Below, piece after piece: positions 30,449 through 40,264 of a stretch of 64,000 nucleotides of DNA. The position numbers and the translations under genes were made by a program. The stretch covers positions 60,017 through 124,016 of the forward strand of contig JAWKLL010000013.1 in NCBI GenBank assembly GCA_041392765.1. The letters run 5' to 3'. The notes under the pieces were generated by a model. That model made no database searches and was not told where the DNA came from. It saw nothing but the letters and a program-made list of their open reading frames with translations. Every line of letters starts with the position of its first letter. Position 1 is the stretch's first letter. This stretch comes from Lewinella sp041392765. GTDB taxonomy: Bacteria; Bacteroidota; Bacteroidia; Chitinophagales; Saprospiraceae.

Positions 30449-32050
30449 TCACGGCTCATCCGCGCCACCTTTCGCACTCGCTATTGGGGTAGCATATTTA
30501 TCACATTCCCATTCTTTCCAAAATTTTCTTCTGACTACCTCTTGCACGGTTGTATCCTCAATTTTGCTTTCCAACCAAGAGATGATGTCTAGGTAGAGGA
30601 AGGGGCGGCGGGAGTAGGGCTGGTTTTCTAATTTCACCAATTTTTCTTTCAGTGACACAAACTCTACCCTCAGCTCGCTTTGACGCATACGGGGCGTTTT
30701 GCGGATAAAGTGGAATATTTCACGTTGGATTTCATGTAGATCCTCCAATTTTGCTAAGAACCGATACACCGATTTAACTTGGTATTCCACCAACTGCCGA
30801 TTGCCTAGTTCAAAGTGGGCTATGAGGTTTAATATTCTGGAAAAGGACTGAATATCCTCGCGATAGTCGGGGTTTTTCTGGTTAATGATCAGGTTGAGGT
30901 AATCAATGGCTTTTTCGTTGTCACCGCTGGCGAAGTAAAGGCAGGCAATGCGGTAATAGAAGACCAGCACGCGCCTTTCGTCCCAGTTGTAGGTGTCTTC
31001 TTCAATTATTTTCATCAATGGCTTTACCAACTTCACTCCTTCGGAGAAAGTACCTTCCAAAAAGTGGAGTTTAATACGGTGGATATACCAGAATAAGTAA
31101 TAAATACTCTCCGTATTGATGTCACTGGTGATATCGTACCGTTTAGGAAAAGCCTCCAATTTATCCAGTGTTTCCCGGAAGCGATTGTATTGTAGGGTGT
31201 TGTACAAGGCGTTGAGTAATTTGTGCATACCTTTGAGGTACTCAATGATGTACAACCCAATCATGGTAGGTTCTTCATGGAAAACATCAATCCAACGCTG
31301 GCTATGACGATAACACTGCGGGAAATCTTGCACGATATGATAGTACCAATAGTGGGCGCTACAGTAATTCATTTTACCCCAAAAATCCAGGTCTTGGTAG
31401 GCAATTTCTGGTAGGCTGGAATGGAAAATACGGCTGATGTAGTTAAAATCCTTTTCATCGCGCACATAGCCTACTTTCAGATAGAGGGCATACATCTGTA
31501 AACTCAAATCGGAAAAGGCATTGGAAGTGAAAACATTTCGGGAAACTTCCTTTACCTGTTTTTTTAGTTCATCTGCCCGCCCTTCAATGCTTTTGGTGAC
31601 GTATTGGCTTTCAATACGCTTTTCAAATTCTAATATTTCCAATGCCAAGGTGTTGAAATGCTCGGCTTGGGCTTTTTGCTTGGTTTTGTCTAATACGTCT
31701 AGGGATTGGCGGTACAATCCTTTATTATACAACACCCGGGCATAGTCTATGGACTCCCGTATGAGGATATCTTCGTTGTTGTTTTTAGCCAATAGGCGCA
31801 AGCTGGTTAGCAATTGTTTGTACAAGTGCGCCTTTAAGTTCGACAATTGGCTTTTCTTGATTTCAGGAATTTTTTTTAACAATGCGTTTTCATCGTACTC
31901 CTGATATTTATCCAAATGGTCGAATAATTGAAGGAATAAGATGTCGTTGGTCGATTGATTGCGCTTCACAAAAAGTCTAAAATGGCGCTTTTCTGCCCGA
32001 GTAAGCGACACGATCAACTGCAACAAATCATCTGTCTTCTGCTTTGGCAT
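30449..32050 (-). CDS. Conserved helical-repeat (TPR-like) cytoplasmic protein of unknown function
   Basis: I do not recognise a named family. I chose ATG 32050 (MPKQKTDDLLQLIVSLTRAE) because it starts a well-ordered helix, whereas the extra 22 residues upstream look non-coding. The 533 residues are almost entirely predicted amphipathic helices with TPR-like pairs (YARVLYNKGLYRQSLDVLDK, ACLYFASGDNEKAIDYLNLI). There is no signal peptide or membrane segment, so it is probably a cytoplasmic scaffold. A similar helical protein of unknown function is at 53214-54632. The gene is intact and divergent from leuA. Confidence 0.65.
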   Translation of the reverse strand: MPKQKTDDLLQLIVSLTRAEKRHFRLFVKRNQSTNDILFLQLFDHLDKYQEYDENALLKKIPEIKKSQLSNLKAHLYKQLLTSLRLLAKNNNEDILIRESIDYARVLYNKGLYRQSLDVLDKTKQKAQAEHFNTLALEILEFEKRIESQYVTKSIEGRADELKKQVKEVSRNVFTSNAFSDLSLQMYALYLKVGYVRDEKDFNYISRIFHSSLPEIAYQDLDFWGKMNYCSAHYWYYHIVQDFPQCYRHSQRWIDVFHEEPTMIGLYIIEYLKGMHKLLNALYNTLQYNRFRETLDKLEAFPKRYDITSDINTESIYYLFWYIHRIKLHFLEGTFSEGVKLVKPLMKIIEEDTYNWDERRVLVFYYRIACLYFASGDNEKAIDYLNLIINQKNPDYREDIQSFSRILNLIAHFELGNRQLVEYQVKSVYRFLAKLEDLHEIQREIFHFIRKTPRMRQSELRVEFVSLKEKLVKLENQPYSRRPFLYLDIISWLESKIEDTTVQEVVRRKFWKEWECDKYATPIASAKGGADEP

Positions 32051-32218
32051 TGTATTTATACGTTTGTTAAGTTTTTGAAAAACAGTTGTTTGTGTTTGGA
32101 AATACCAGTATGGCATCTTGTACTAATGCCCTATTTTGGGTATTCTTGCTCACTGCTTCCCAATATCTTTGAATGTTACAAACATACAGTATTCTGTTTA
32201 ATATACATTCCTAATCAA

Positions 32219-33382
32219 ATGGCAACAGAGCATATTTTTATATTTGACACCACCTTGCGCGATGGTGAACAGGTACCAGGTTGCAAATTAGCGACCCCCC
32301 AGAAGATAGAGATCGCACTACAGTTAGAGACGCTCGGTGTGGATATTATCGAGGCTGGTTTTCCAATTTCTAGCCCAGGAGATTTCAACTCTGTGGTGGA
32401 AATATGTAAAGCCGTTAAACGCCCTACCGTTTGTGCTTTGTCAAGAGCCGTTGAAGCGGATATTAAAAGTGCAGGCGAAGCCTTGGTCTATGCCAAACAT
32501 CCCCGTATTCACACAGGTATTGGTACGTCCGACTCCCATATCCTTCACAAACTCAATTCCAATAGGGATCAGATTTTGGAAAAAGCCGTCGGTGCGGTAA
32601 AATATGCCAAGACCTTCGTCCAAGATGTAGAGTTCTACGCGGAAGATGCTGGCAGAACCGATAATGAATACTTGGCTAGGGTGTGCGAAGCTGTTATCAA
32701 AGCAGGTGCCACTGTTCTCAATATTCCCGACACCACAGGCTACTGTCTTCCAGAGGAATACGGTGCCAAAATCCGCTACCTGCGGGAAAACGTGGCGGGT
32801 ATCGAAAACGTCATCCTCTCTACCCACTGCCACAACGATTTGGGATTGGCTACAGCTAATTCCATTGCAGGCATCCAAAACGGTGCCCGCCAAATCGAGT
32901 GTACAATCAATGGCATAGGCGAACGAGCTGGCAATACTTCGCTTGAAGAAGTGGTCATGATTATGCGGCAGCATCCCTACCTCCATTTGGATACCCAAAT
33001 CAACTCCCGTTTACTTAACCCAACCAGCCGTTTGGTCAGTGAATTGATGGGGATGCCTGTTCAGCCCAATAAAGCGATTGTGGGGGCCAATGCCTTCGCA
33101 CATTCCAGCGGTATCCACCAAGATGGGGTTATCAAGAGAAGAGACACTTATGAAATCATCGACCCGAAAGAGGTGGGTGTAGATACGAGCAAGATTGTCC
33201 TCACAGCGCGTAGTGGGCGTGCCGCTTTGGCATACCGTTTCAAAAACCTCGGACATAACATCAGCAAGGTGGAATTGGATATTCTTTACAAACGATTCCT
33301 GACCGTAGCTGACAGCAAGAAAGAAGTCAACGATGAGGATTTGGAAACCCTTCTCAAATCGGAGGGCTTGGCTGCCGTTTAA
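32219..33382 (+). CDS. leuA: 2-isopropylmalate synthase
   Basis: First committed step of leucine synthesis: acetyl-CoA plus 2-oxoisovalerate gives 2-isopropylmalate. I chose ATG 32219 (MATEHIFIFDTTLRDGEQVP); the upstream open frame is not coding in style. Seen: the family signature DTTLRDGEQVPGC, metal/substrate residues in STHCHNDLGLATANS, and NGIGERAGNTSLEEVV. It is 387 residues long and lacks the C-terminal leucine-binding regulatory domain of about 110-120 residues found in classic LeuA, so feedback inhibition may be absent or act differently. It heads a leuACDB operon and is intact. Confidence 0.93.
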   Translation: MATEHIFIFDTTLRDGEQVPGCKLATPQKIEIALQLETLGVDIIEAGFPISSPGDFNSVVEICKAVKRPTVCALSRAVEADIKSAGEALVYAKHPRIHTGIGTSDSHILHKLNSNRDQILEKAVGAVKYAKTFVQDVEFYAEDAGRTDNEYLARVCEAVIKAGATVLNIPDTTGYCLPEEYGAKIRYLRENVAGIENVILSTHCHNDLGLATANSIAGIQNGARQIECTINGIGERAGNTSLEEVVMIMRQHPYLHLDTQINSRLLNPTSRLVSELMGMPVQPNKAIVGANAFAHSSGIHQDGVIKRRDTYEIIDPKEVGVDTSKIVLTARSGRAALAYRFKNLGHNISKVELDILYKRFLTVADSKKEVNDEDLETLLKSEGLAAV

Positions 33383-33384
33383 GG

Positions 33385-33430
33385 GGTAAGAAAAAATAAG
33401 TTGTACCATTTATTTTCGCCAAATTGCTAA
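33385..33430 (-). repeat. Hairpin repeat element, minimal copy F
   Basis: On the minus strand it reads TTAGCAATTTGGCGAAAATA, then a short palindrome around GGTACAAC and a T-run. This is a degenerate, short version of the element at 4711, 23183 and 48059. It lies between leuA and leuC within the operon. Confidence 0.5.
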
Positions 33431-33468
33431 ACGCTCGTTTTATCAACTAACCAATAAGCCATTCCAAT

Positions 33469-34868
33469 ATGTCAGGCACATTATTCGATAAAATCTGGGA
33501 TGCCCACGTAGTGCAAACGATCGAGGGCGGCCAACAGATACTATATATTGATCGGCACTTTATCCACGAGGTAACTAGCCCGCAGGCTTTCGATGGGCTT
33601 CGCAAGCGGGGACTTCCTGTCTTTCGCCCTGAAAAAACCGTGGCCACTGCCGATCACAATGTACCCACGCTCAACCAACATTTGCCCATTGAAGAGCCGC
33701 TTTCGCGCAAGCAGGTAGAAGCCTTGAGTACTAACTGTGCCGATTTGGTGTCAATCTCTATGGGCTGGGGCATCCTTATCAGGGCATTGTACACGTCATT
33801 GGGCCTGAATTGGGTATTACCCGCCCGGGTATGACCATTGTCTGTGGGGATAGCCATACCAGCACCCACGGTGCTTTCGGTTGTATCGCTTTCGGCATTG
33901 GTACCAGCCAAGTGGAGCAGGTTTTTGCTACACAGTGCCTGTTACAACGCAAGCCCAAAAGTATGCGCATCTCGGTAGAGGGTGAGCTGCAACCGGGCGT
34001 TGTGGCCAAAGATATCATTCTCTACATCATATCCCGTTTAGGTGTGGGCGGCGGAACGGGCTACTTCGTGGAATACGCGGGTAGTGCCATTCGCTCCCTT
34101 AGTATGGAGGGCCGCATGACCATTTGTAATATGAGTATAGAAATGGGGGCCAGAGGTGGTATGATTGCACCAGATGAAACGACGTTTGCGTATGTGAAAG
34201 GGCGCGAATTTGCCCCAGAAGGTGAAGCTTGGGATGAGGCGTTGGCTTATTGGAAAACCCTGCAAACCGACGAAGGTGCCATTTTCGATGCCGAGTTTAC
34301 TTTTGATGCCGCAGATATTCAACCCATGATTACTTATGGTACTAACCCGGGAATGGGTATGGCCGTTTCCGATCATGTGCCTGAACAATCGAAAGCGGGA
34401 GAGAGTCAGGATACCTTCCGTAAATCGCTAGATTACATGGGAATTGCTGCGGGCAGCTCACTGTTGGGGCATCCTATCGATTATGTATTTATTGGGTCTT
34501 GCACCAATTCTCGGATCGAAGATTTGCGCATCGCCGCCCGGTTGGTGGCTGGCCAGCGAGTAGCCGACCATGTTAAAGCTATGATTGTGCCAGGTTCCCA
34601 ACAGGTAGCCATACAAGCTAAAGAAGAGGGATTGGATAAGATCTTCACCGATGCTGGTTTTGAGTTCCGGGAAGCGGGTTGTTCTGCTTGCCTCGGCATG
34701 AACGAAGACAAGGTGCCTGCTGGCAAATACTGTGTGTCCACCAGTAATCGCAATTTTGAAGGCAGGCAAGGCCCTGGTGCCAGAACTATTTTGGCCAGCC
34801 CCTTGACAGCAGCAGCGGCGGCTATCGCCGGGAAAATTGTTGACGTAAGTAAACCCATGCAGGCATGA
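33469..34868 (+). CDS. leuC: 3-isopropylmalate dehydratase large subunit (one frameshift)
   Basis: Large subunit of isopropylmalate isomerase, an aconitase-type [4Fe-4S] enzyme that works with LeuD. It starts MSGTLFDKIWDAHVVQTIEG and includes VATADHNVPT and VCGDSHTSTHGAFGCIAFG. Iron-sulfur ligands are in FIGSCTNSRIEDL and ACSACLGMN. One base is missing near 33746, where GADFGVNLYGLGHPYQGIVHV-like sequence must be read in the second frame. The total length of about 466 residues is normal. Its stop overlaps the leuD start (ATGA), showing translational coupling. Confidence 0.93.
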
Positions 34869-35458
34869 AACCATTTACCACACTTCAAAGCACAGCGGTT
34901 CCTCTTCCTATCGAAGACGTTGACACCGACCAAATCATTCCAGCCCGTTTTCTGAAAGCCACTACCCGGGAGGGATTTGGTGATAATTTATTCCGGGATT
35001 GGCGGTTTCATCAGGATGGTACATCCAAGGACGATTTTGTACTGAACAACCCCGTCTATCAGGGCGAAATATTAGTAGCAGGTAAGAATTTCGGTTGCGG
35101 TTCCAGCCGCGAGCATGCCGCCTGGGCCATTGCCGATTATGGTTTTAGGGTAGTTGTTTCCAGCTTTTTTGCCGATATTTTTCGGGGCAATGCCCTCAAT
35201 AATGGTCTATTACCCGTAGTGGTTTCGCCTGATTTTTTGCACCAAATATTCGAGGCGATAGAAGCTAATCCCGTTGCTACCTTCACAGTATCCTTGGAAA
35301 ACCAAGCTTTTACCATCGACGATACGGCTCAAACTACCTCATTTGAGATAGATCCCTATAAAAAAACGTGCCTCATCAACGGGTACGACGACATCGATTT
35401 CCTCATCAGCCAGCGGGCTGCCATAGAGGTGTTTGAACTCAATTCCCTTGTGAAATGA
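34865..35458 (+). CDS. leuD: 3-isopropylmalate dehydratase small subunit
   Basis: Small (swivel) subunit of isopropylmalate isomerase, completing the LeuC active site. It is 197 residues, the typical length. Motifs seen: VDTDQIIPARFLK, GKNFGCGSSREHAAWAI and NNGLLPV. It starts with a 4-base ATGA overlap with leuC and ends with a 4-base ATGA overlap with leuB, so all three are translationally coupled. The gene is intact. Confidence 0.96.
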   Translation: MKPFTTLQSTAVPLPIEDVDTDQIIPARFLKATTREGFGDNLFRDWRFHQDGTSKDDFVLNNPVYQGEILVAGKNFGCGSSREHAAWAIADYGFRVVVSSFFADIFRGNALNNGLLPVVVSPDFLHQIFEAIEANPVATFTVSLENQAFTIDDTAQTTSFEIDPYKKTCLINGYDDIDFLISQRAAIEVFELNSLVK

Positions 35459-36576
35459 AAAAATATAAAATAGCCGTATTATCAGGCGATGGCATCGGCC
35501 CAGAAGTGGTTGCCCAAGCCATGAAAGTATTGGATGCAGTAGCCCATCGCTACGGCCATCATTTCGAGTATTGCCACGCACTAGTGGGAGCTATTGCCAT
35601 CGATGAGACAGGCGATCCGTTGCCTCAAGATACCATCGATACCTGCTTAGCCTCTGATGCCATTCTTTTTGGCTCCATCGGCCACCCTCGGTACGATAAT
35701 GACCCCACGGCCAAGGTACGCCCGGAACAGGGGTTGTTGAAATTGCGCAAAACGCTGGGGCTGTATGCCAATTTACGCCCCGTCACCATCTACCCTAGTC
35801 TGAGGGATTTGTGCCCGCTGCGCCCAGAACGAATCGAGGGGGTAGATATGCTCATCGTGCGAGAACTGACAGGAGGGCTTTACTTCGGTGAACGTGGACG
35901 TAGTGAAGATCGCCGCTATGCTTATGACACTTGCTCCTACAGTTGGGAAGAAGTAGAACGCATTGCGCGTATCGGGTTTGAGGAATCCCGCAACCGCCGT
36001 CGCAAACTCACCTTGGTGGACAAGGCCAATGTATTGGAATCCAGCCGGCTGTGGCGCGAGGTCGTCCAAGCTATGGCTCCCGAAGACCCGGATGTGGAGG
36101 TGAGTTATATGTTTGTGGACAACGCCGCCATGCAATTGATTCTCTATCCAGCTCAGTTCGATGTGATTATTACGGAGAATATGTTTGGAGACATCCTATC
36201 TCGATGCTTCCAGTGTATTGGCAGGGTCGTTGGGACTGTTGCCTTCTTCTTCCGTAGGCGTGCATACCTCGCTATTTGAACCTATCCACGGGTCTTACTC
36301 TCGGAGGCCGCAGGGGAGGATAGAGCCAACCCATTGGCGACCATTCTATCCGCTGCCATGCTGTTAGATAGCTTGGGCTTGTTGGAAGAGGCAGGCAAGG
36401 TGCGCAATGCGGTAGCACAAGTACTCGAAAAAGGTTTGGGTACCGAAGATTTGCACCCTAAAGTGAAGTGTTCCTGCTCCGAACTCGGCGACATTATCTC
36501 CGATATAGTGGAAAATGAAGAAATGCACAGCCTTCGATTGGAGAAAATCACGGATCGCTTGTCCACAATCATATAG
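35455..36576 (+). CDS. leuB: 3-isopropylmalate dehydrogenase (two frameshifts)
   Basis: NAD-dependent oxidative decarboxylation of 3-isopropylmalate, the third step of leucine synthesis. It begins KYKIAVLSGDGIGPEVVAQA. Seen: substrate-binding arginines in KLRKTLGLYANLRPV and the catalytic lysine in LTLVDKANVLES. The first frame is lost near 36200. The conserved continuation DASSVLAGSLGLLPSSSVGV and FEPIHGSY is in the next frame, and after a second shift near 36300 it reads SEAAGEDRANPLATILSAAM to the end. Total about 373 residues, slightly long because of a C-terminal extension, otherwise normal. Last gene of the leu operon. Confidence 0.93.
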
Positions 36577-36601
36577 AGGTGTCAAGCTGATAAGGTCTAT
36601 A

Positions 36602-36638
36602 AAAAAATCCCCCCAAGCGCGTGCTCGGGGGATTTTTT
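36602..36638. terminator. Bidirectional terminator of the leu operon
   Basis: AAAAAATCCCCC pairs with GGGGGATTTTTT, giving a strong stem with A and T runs on either side. It lies between leuB (plus) and the convergent T9SS-substrate gene (minus) and can serve both. Confidence 0.9.
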
Positions 36639-36667
36639 GTAGTGGCAATATTCAAGCAACTTATAGT

Positions 36668-39043
36668 TTAGTGTTGCACGACCACTTTTTCGATGCGCTT
36701 GCCAGCATCGGTATCCAATTGGATGAAGTAGATACCATTAGCCAAAAGGCTGGTATCGTAGGTAAACTTACCTTCTTGTAGCTGGTCGTAATGCTGTGTG
36801 AATAGGATGCGCCCTGTTTGGTCGTAAAAACGCACCAATACATCCACTTGCTCGGGGAAGTCCATATTCACGTTGAAGAAATCGTCTGCGGGAACAGGAT
36901 ACACCGTTAGGCCAAATTCTGCAGGCAAAACATCTTCTGTATTAACCATTGTAATAGCTGGCGCTGTTAAATCTGCGTTGTCACCAATGTGAAGGCGTAC
37001 GATAGGTACCACGGTACCACCGAAACCACCAGAGAAGAAGTTGGGGTTTTCACCCACCAAGTCAACAACGTCAGAATATTGCTCAATACCAATGGAATCG
37101 GTGATGAAGTTGTTAGCGTTGTAGTTGTACTGCTCGCTGGCAGAGATAGCGACACCATCGTTGTCACCGGCACTCACATACTGCACTACGGCGAAATAGT
37201 ATTTGCCATCCTGAAGGGGAATACCTTCCTCATCGACACTTACAGGAATGGTGATGAGTTCTTGGTTCTCCGTTCCATCGAAGAAGTAGTCATTGAAGGC
37301 AATATAGCCACCGTTGTATTCGTCAGCACCAATACGACCATCTCCGTTAACGTCGCCGTCGGACTCGAATAATAATAGGGTAACGCTTCCTGCACCGGCA
37401 GCGGCATCATCTGCATTGTCTATCATAAAAGATACCCAGCGGGCATACCAACCTTCGCCATGAGGTGCATAGTAGCTGTTGCCGATGTACCAGTCCGGTG
37501 CGGTGGTGAGGAAGATACCACGGGTACGGCCTGTTTCTTTAGCAAACAGAGTATCTGTTACTGCGAAAGAAAACCGTAGGGTATCGTTGGCCGTGTTGCT
37601 TTCCGACGCTACAGAGTCATGGCGCAGGGTGTAAGTACCGAAATAAGAACCCATAGAACCCATGTCGGCGGGAAGATCTAAGACAGCATCAAAGAAGTCG
37701 TTTTCTGCCAATGAATCCGGAGGAATGGTACCATAGATATTGTCAGCATTCAACAGTTCAGCACCATTGGCATCCGTTACAGTTACGTTTAATACCACAT
37801 TTTCAGCTGCAAGGCCGCCGTTGTTCTGTATGTCCGACATAAAGAATTGTGGCTGCAATTGGGAAAATGGCGTGTTCACGTTATCGGGAATGGCATAGAA
37901 ATTGGCATTGGCCTGCATTTCATATCCTACCCGCTCGCTGAGGACGATGTCGTCGATGCCCCAGAAATAAAAGTCGGTAGCGAAGGTCAGCTTGATGCGA
38001 ATTTCATCCGCGCCTTCTGTGTAAGCATTCAGTACAGGTGCCGACACGGTGTTGCTGCGAAGCGTATTCGTGGGGAAGTTGGGGTTCAGATCCGAAGCGG
38101 GGCTCCAAGTAATACCATCGTCGGTACTGACCGAAAAAGATGTCTTTAAGCCGTTGGGGGCTTCCGTTGGTGTATTCAGGTAGGCCATGAACTGCGTGAC
38201 ACGGATAGACAATGCACGATCGGCACCAGAAATATCAATAGGAGGCGAGATCAACTCCGAAACATAGTGTGGATAAGGCGGAGGGTTAGGGCTAGGTACC
38301 ACGCTGGCATCACCCTGTGTCATTTGGTAAATGTTGTTCATCACCATCACGCCATTCGCACGGGTAACGGAATTAACGAGTGCCACACCGGGTTGCTGCC
38401 CGAAAATACCATACCCAAGGTTGCCATTAGGACTCCACGTCCACAGAGTGCCACATTCGTTTCGCTTGTTCATGATCATGACGGTAGCACCATCTCCTGA
38501 CGTGTAAGTAAGGGTAGCACCACCATTGCTCAATACAACTGTTGGGTTGTTTAGGCCAACTAACCCTGAAACTTGGTCAACTGATTCTACATTGAGGTTG
38601 GTAGCCCAAGTGACGATACCATTGGCTGTTTGCTCGGCGAAAGCGACCCCGTCAGGAACGATAGCTGCAGGATCCACAGAGGAGGTCATCACATTGTTGT
38701 CATCAATCTCATAGGTGCCATAAACGGTGCCATAGAACGATAAATCACTATTGTAAAAGACCACCATGTACTCCTTGGGGTTGAGGAAAGACCATTCAAA
38801 AACTTCGCCAGGTTCCAGCGTAATGGTTTCTCCATCCACAATGGCACTGGATAATTCCCAAATGCCAAATTCCGGGCCAGAGTTGTTGCCGAATTGCGCA
38901 CCGGCATTGCTGCCGCAGATCAATGGGTTGGTTGTCCAACCGGCCATGCCTTTAGAAAAATCCTCTTGCCAGATGATATCTTGGGCAAATAAGGAAGGAA
39001 TAGCCAACATGGCAATAATTGCCGAAAGTAAAAGCTGCTTCAT
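36668..39043 (-). CDS. Large secreted protein with type A T9SS sorting domain
   Basis: A 791-residue exported protein of unknown function. It has a signal peptide (MKQLLLSAIIAMLAIPSLFAQ). A jelly-roll-like N-terminus (WQEDFSKGMAGWTTN) resembles domains of secreted Bacteroidota peptidases and adhesins. A second beta domain follows (SELISPPIDISGADRALSIR), then a calcium-loop motif (ESDGDVNGDGRIGADEYNGG). The C-terminus is a type A sorting domain (EFGLTVYPVPADDFFNVNMD, LANGIYFIQLDT) ending KVVVQH. It is therefore predicted to be surface-attached or released by T9SS. It is one of the few large secreted genes here with no frame break. Confidence 0.85.
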   Translation of the reverse strand: MKQLLLSAIIAMLAIPSLFAQDIIWQEDFSKGMAGWTTNPLICGSNAGAQFGNNSGPEFGIWELSSAIVDGETITLEPGEVFEWSFLNPKEYMVVFYNSDLSFYGTVYGTYEIDDNNVMTSSVDPAAIVPDGVAFAEQTANGIVTWATNLNVESVDQVSGLVGLNNPTVVLSNGGATLTYTSGDGATVMIMNKRNECGTLWTWSPNGNLGYGIFGQQPGVALVNSVTRANGVMVMNNIYQMTQGDASVVPSPNPPPYPHYVSELISPPIDISGADRALSIRVTQFMAYLNTPTEAPNGLKTSFSVSTDDGITWSPASDLNPNFPTNTLRSNTVSAPVLNAYTEGADEIRIKLTFATDFYFWGIDDIVLSERVGYEMQANANFYAIPDNVNTPFSQLQPQFFMSDIQNNGGLAAENVVLNVTVTDANGAELLNADNIYGTIPPDSLAENDFFDAVLDLPADMGSMGSYFGTYTLRHDSVASESNTANDTLRFSFAVTDTLFAKETGRTRGIFLTTAPDWYIGNSYYAPHGEGWYARWVSFMIDNADDAAAGAGSVTLLLFESDGDVNGDGRIGADEYNGGYIAFNDYFFDGTENQELITIPVSVDEEGIPLQDGKYYFAVVQYVSAGDNDGVAISASEQYNYNANNFITDSIGIEQYSDVVDLVGENPNFFSGGFGGTVVPIVRLHIGDNADLTAPAITMVNTEDVLPAEFGLTVYPVPADDFFNVNMDFPEQVDVLVRFYDQTGRILFTQHYDQLQEGKFTYDTSLLANGIYFIQLDTDAGKRIEKVVVQH

Positions 39044-39104
39044 GAAAAATTGGTTATTGATTGGTTTGTTTGATATTTTTCGTTTTTAGTTCTTTGACAA
39101 TTCC

Positions 39105-39222
39105 TATGGTGGGCCTCCCTACGGGCGCTACGTTCCACAGCTCGCTATTCGCTCGGCCAGCTCCTGCGGTCGCTGTCTGTCCGCTATCGCGGCCACTGTT
39201 GCACATCGCTAGGCCTTCAATG
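39105..39222. repeat. GC-rich intergenic repeat, inverted relative to 12405 copy
   Basis: A GC-rich block inside an AT-rich gap. Read on the minus strand it contains GAGCGAATAGCGAGCTGTGG, matching GAAGCGAACAGCGAGCCGTG at 12446-12465. No gene is present. Confidence 0.55.
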
Positions 39223-39234
39223 TCACACTTTTTG

Positions 39235-39600
39235 TCAAAGAACCTCGTTTTTAAGCAGAAAAGAGGTGCCACAGCCGCAAGACTCCTTGGCATTGGGGTT
39301 GTTGAAGGTAAACCCTCGGTTGTTGAGACCCTCGTGCCAGTCTATTTCCATTCCAAGCAAGTAGATAGCATGGGATTTTTGCATAAAAACTTGCAAACCT
39401 CCAATTTCATACACTTCGTCCTGCTCTTCTTTGGCATCAAAGCCAAGCACGTAGGAAAAACCTGAACACCCGCCTCCTTTTACGCCTATGCGCAGGCCAT
39501 ATTCGTCGCTCAACGATTGTTCTTCGCGAATGCGGCGCAATTGTGTCAAAGCACCTTCTGTCAAACGGATGGGTTCAAAGCCCACTTTTGTTTCACTCAT
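39235..39600 (-). CDS. A-type iron-sulfur cluster carrier (IscA/ErpA/HesB family)
   Basis: A 121-residue Fe-S cluster assembly or delivery protein. The three conserved cysteines are visible: one in GVKGGGCSGFSYVLGF and two in KESCGCGTSFLL. The core fold motif IRLTEGALTQLRRI is at the N-terminus. Length is normal with a slightly extended N-terminus. It stands alone, without a suf or isc operon nearby. I do not assign a specific symbol because IscA, SufA and ErpA cannot be separated from sequence alone. The gene is intact. Confidence 0.93.
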   Translation of the reverse strand: MSETKVGFEPIRLTEGALTQLRRIREEQSLSDEYGLRIGVKGGGCSGFSYVLGFDAKEEQDEVYEIGGLQVFMQKSHAIYLLGMEIDWHEGLNNRGFTFNNPNAKESCGCGTSFLLKNEVL

Positions 39601-39714
39601 GGTAGTTACGGTTAATTAATCTGTGTAAAACTAACTAACAAAACACATTTCCCATACATTCGGTTGGAAAAAAGAAAAAATGCCGTGCTGTGTACATACC
39701 TTTTGATATAACAC

Positions 39715-39722
39715 TACCTTTG
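39715..39722 (+). promoter_or_regulatory. Putative -7 box (TACCTTTG)
   Basis: TACCTTTG matches TAnnTTTG and lies 21 bases before the ATG at 39744. No TTTG was found at the ideal 19-21-base distance. Confidence 0.5.
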
Positions 39723-39743
39723 TGTTGGAAAAAAAATAGCAAT

Positions 39744-40264
39744 ATGACCTTCCTGTGGGAAATTCTTCAATTGGCCATACCTGCCCTCATAGTAGGGCTG
39801 ACGGCTTACTACCTTGTCAAGGAAATGCTGGAAAAACAGTTGGCACTCCAAGCCCAAAAGATTCAGCAGGAACGCCAGAGTGCCGTTACCCCTTTAAGGA
39901 TGCAGGCTTACGAGCGGTTGTCAATTTTAGTGGAACGACTTTCACTTCCCGGGTTGCTCATGCGCAATACCTCGGAAAATATGCAGGCGAATACCCTGAA
40001 AATAGCGCTGCTTATTGCCATACAACAGGAGTTTGACCACAATACCTCCCAGCAAATTTACGTGTCTGATAACCTGTGGAAGATTATCCAAGCTACCCGA
40101 GATGACCTTATTGAATTTATTGATATCGTGAGCCAAAAATACCGCGCGATGCACCTGCTAAAAATTTAGCCGATGCACTCATGGCTATGCATTCGCAGCG
40201 GGAGGCTAATCCCTGTGCTACGGCGCAAATGGCCATCCGCAAAGAAGCTACCTTGTTATTCTAA
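39744..40264 (+). CDS. Membrane-anchored coiled-coil protein of unknown function (one frameshift)
   Basis: A conserved-looking Bacteroidota protein I cannot assign a function to. I chose ATG 39744 (MTFLWEILQLAIPALIVGLT), which starts a single N-terminal membrane helix. This is followed by a charged coiled-coil (KEMLEKQLALQAQKIQQERQ) and a helical cytoplasmic domain (LRMQAYERLSILVERLSLPG). A shift in the A-run near 40134 changes the frame. The natural end is IPRDAPAKNLADALMAMHSQ and then ATLLF, with TAA 40262-40264, giving about 173 residues. It overlaps the end of deoD by nine bases, tail to tail. Confidence 0.7.

Noticed and set aside
32117..32218. Leader peptide attenuator before leuA
   Set aside because: The upstream frame is not leucine-rich as a short separate ORF and no alternative terminator hairpins are visible.
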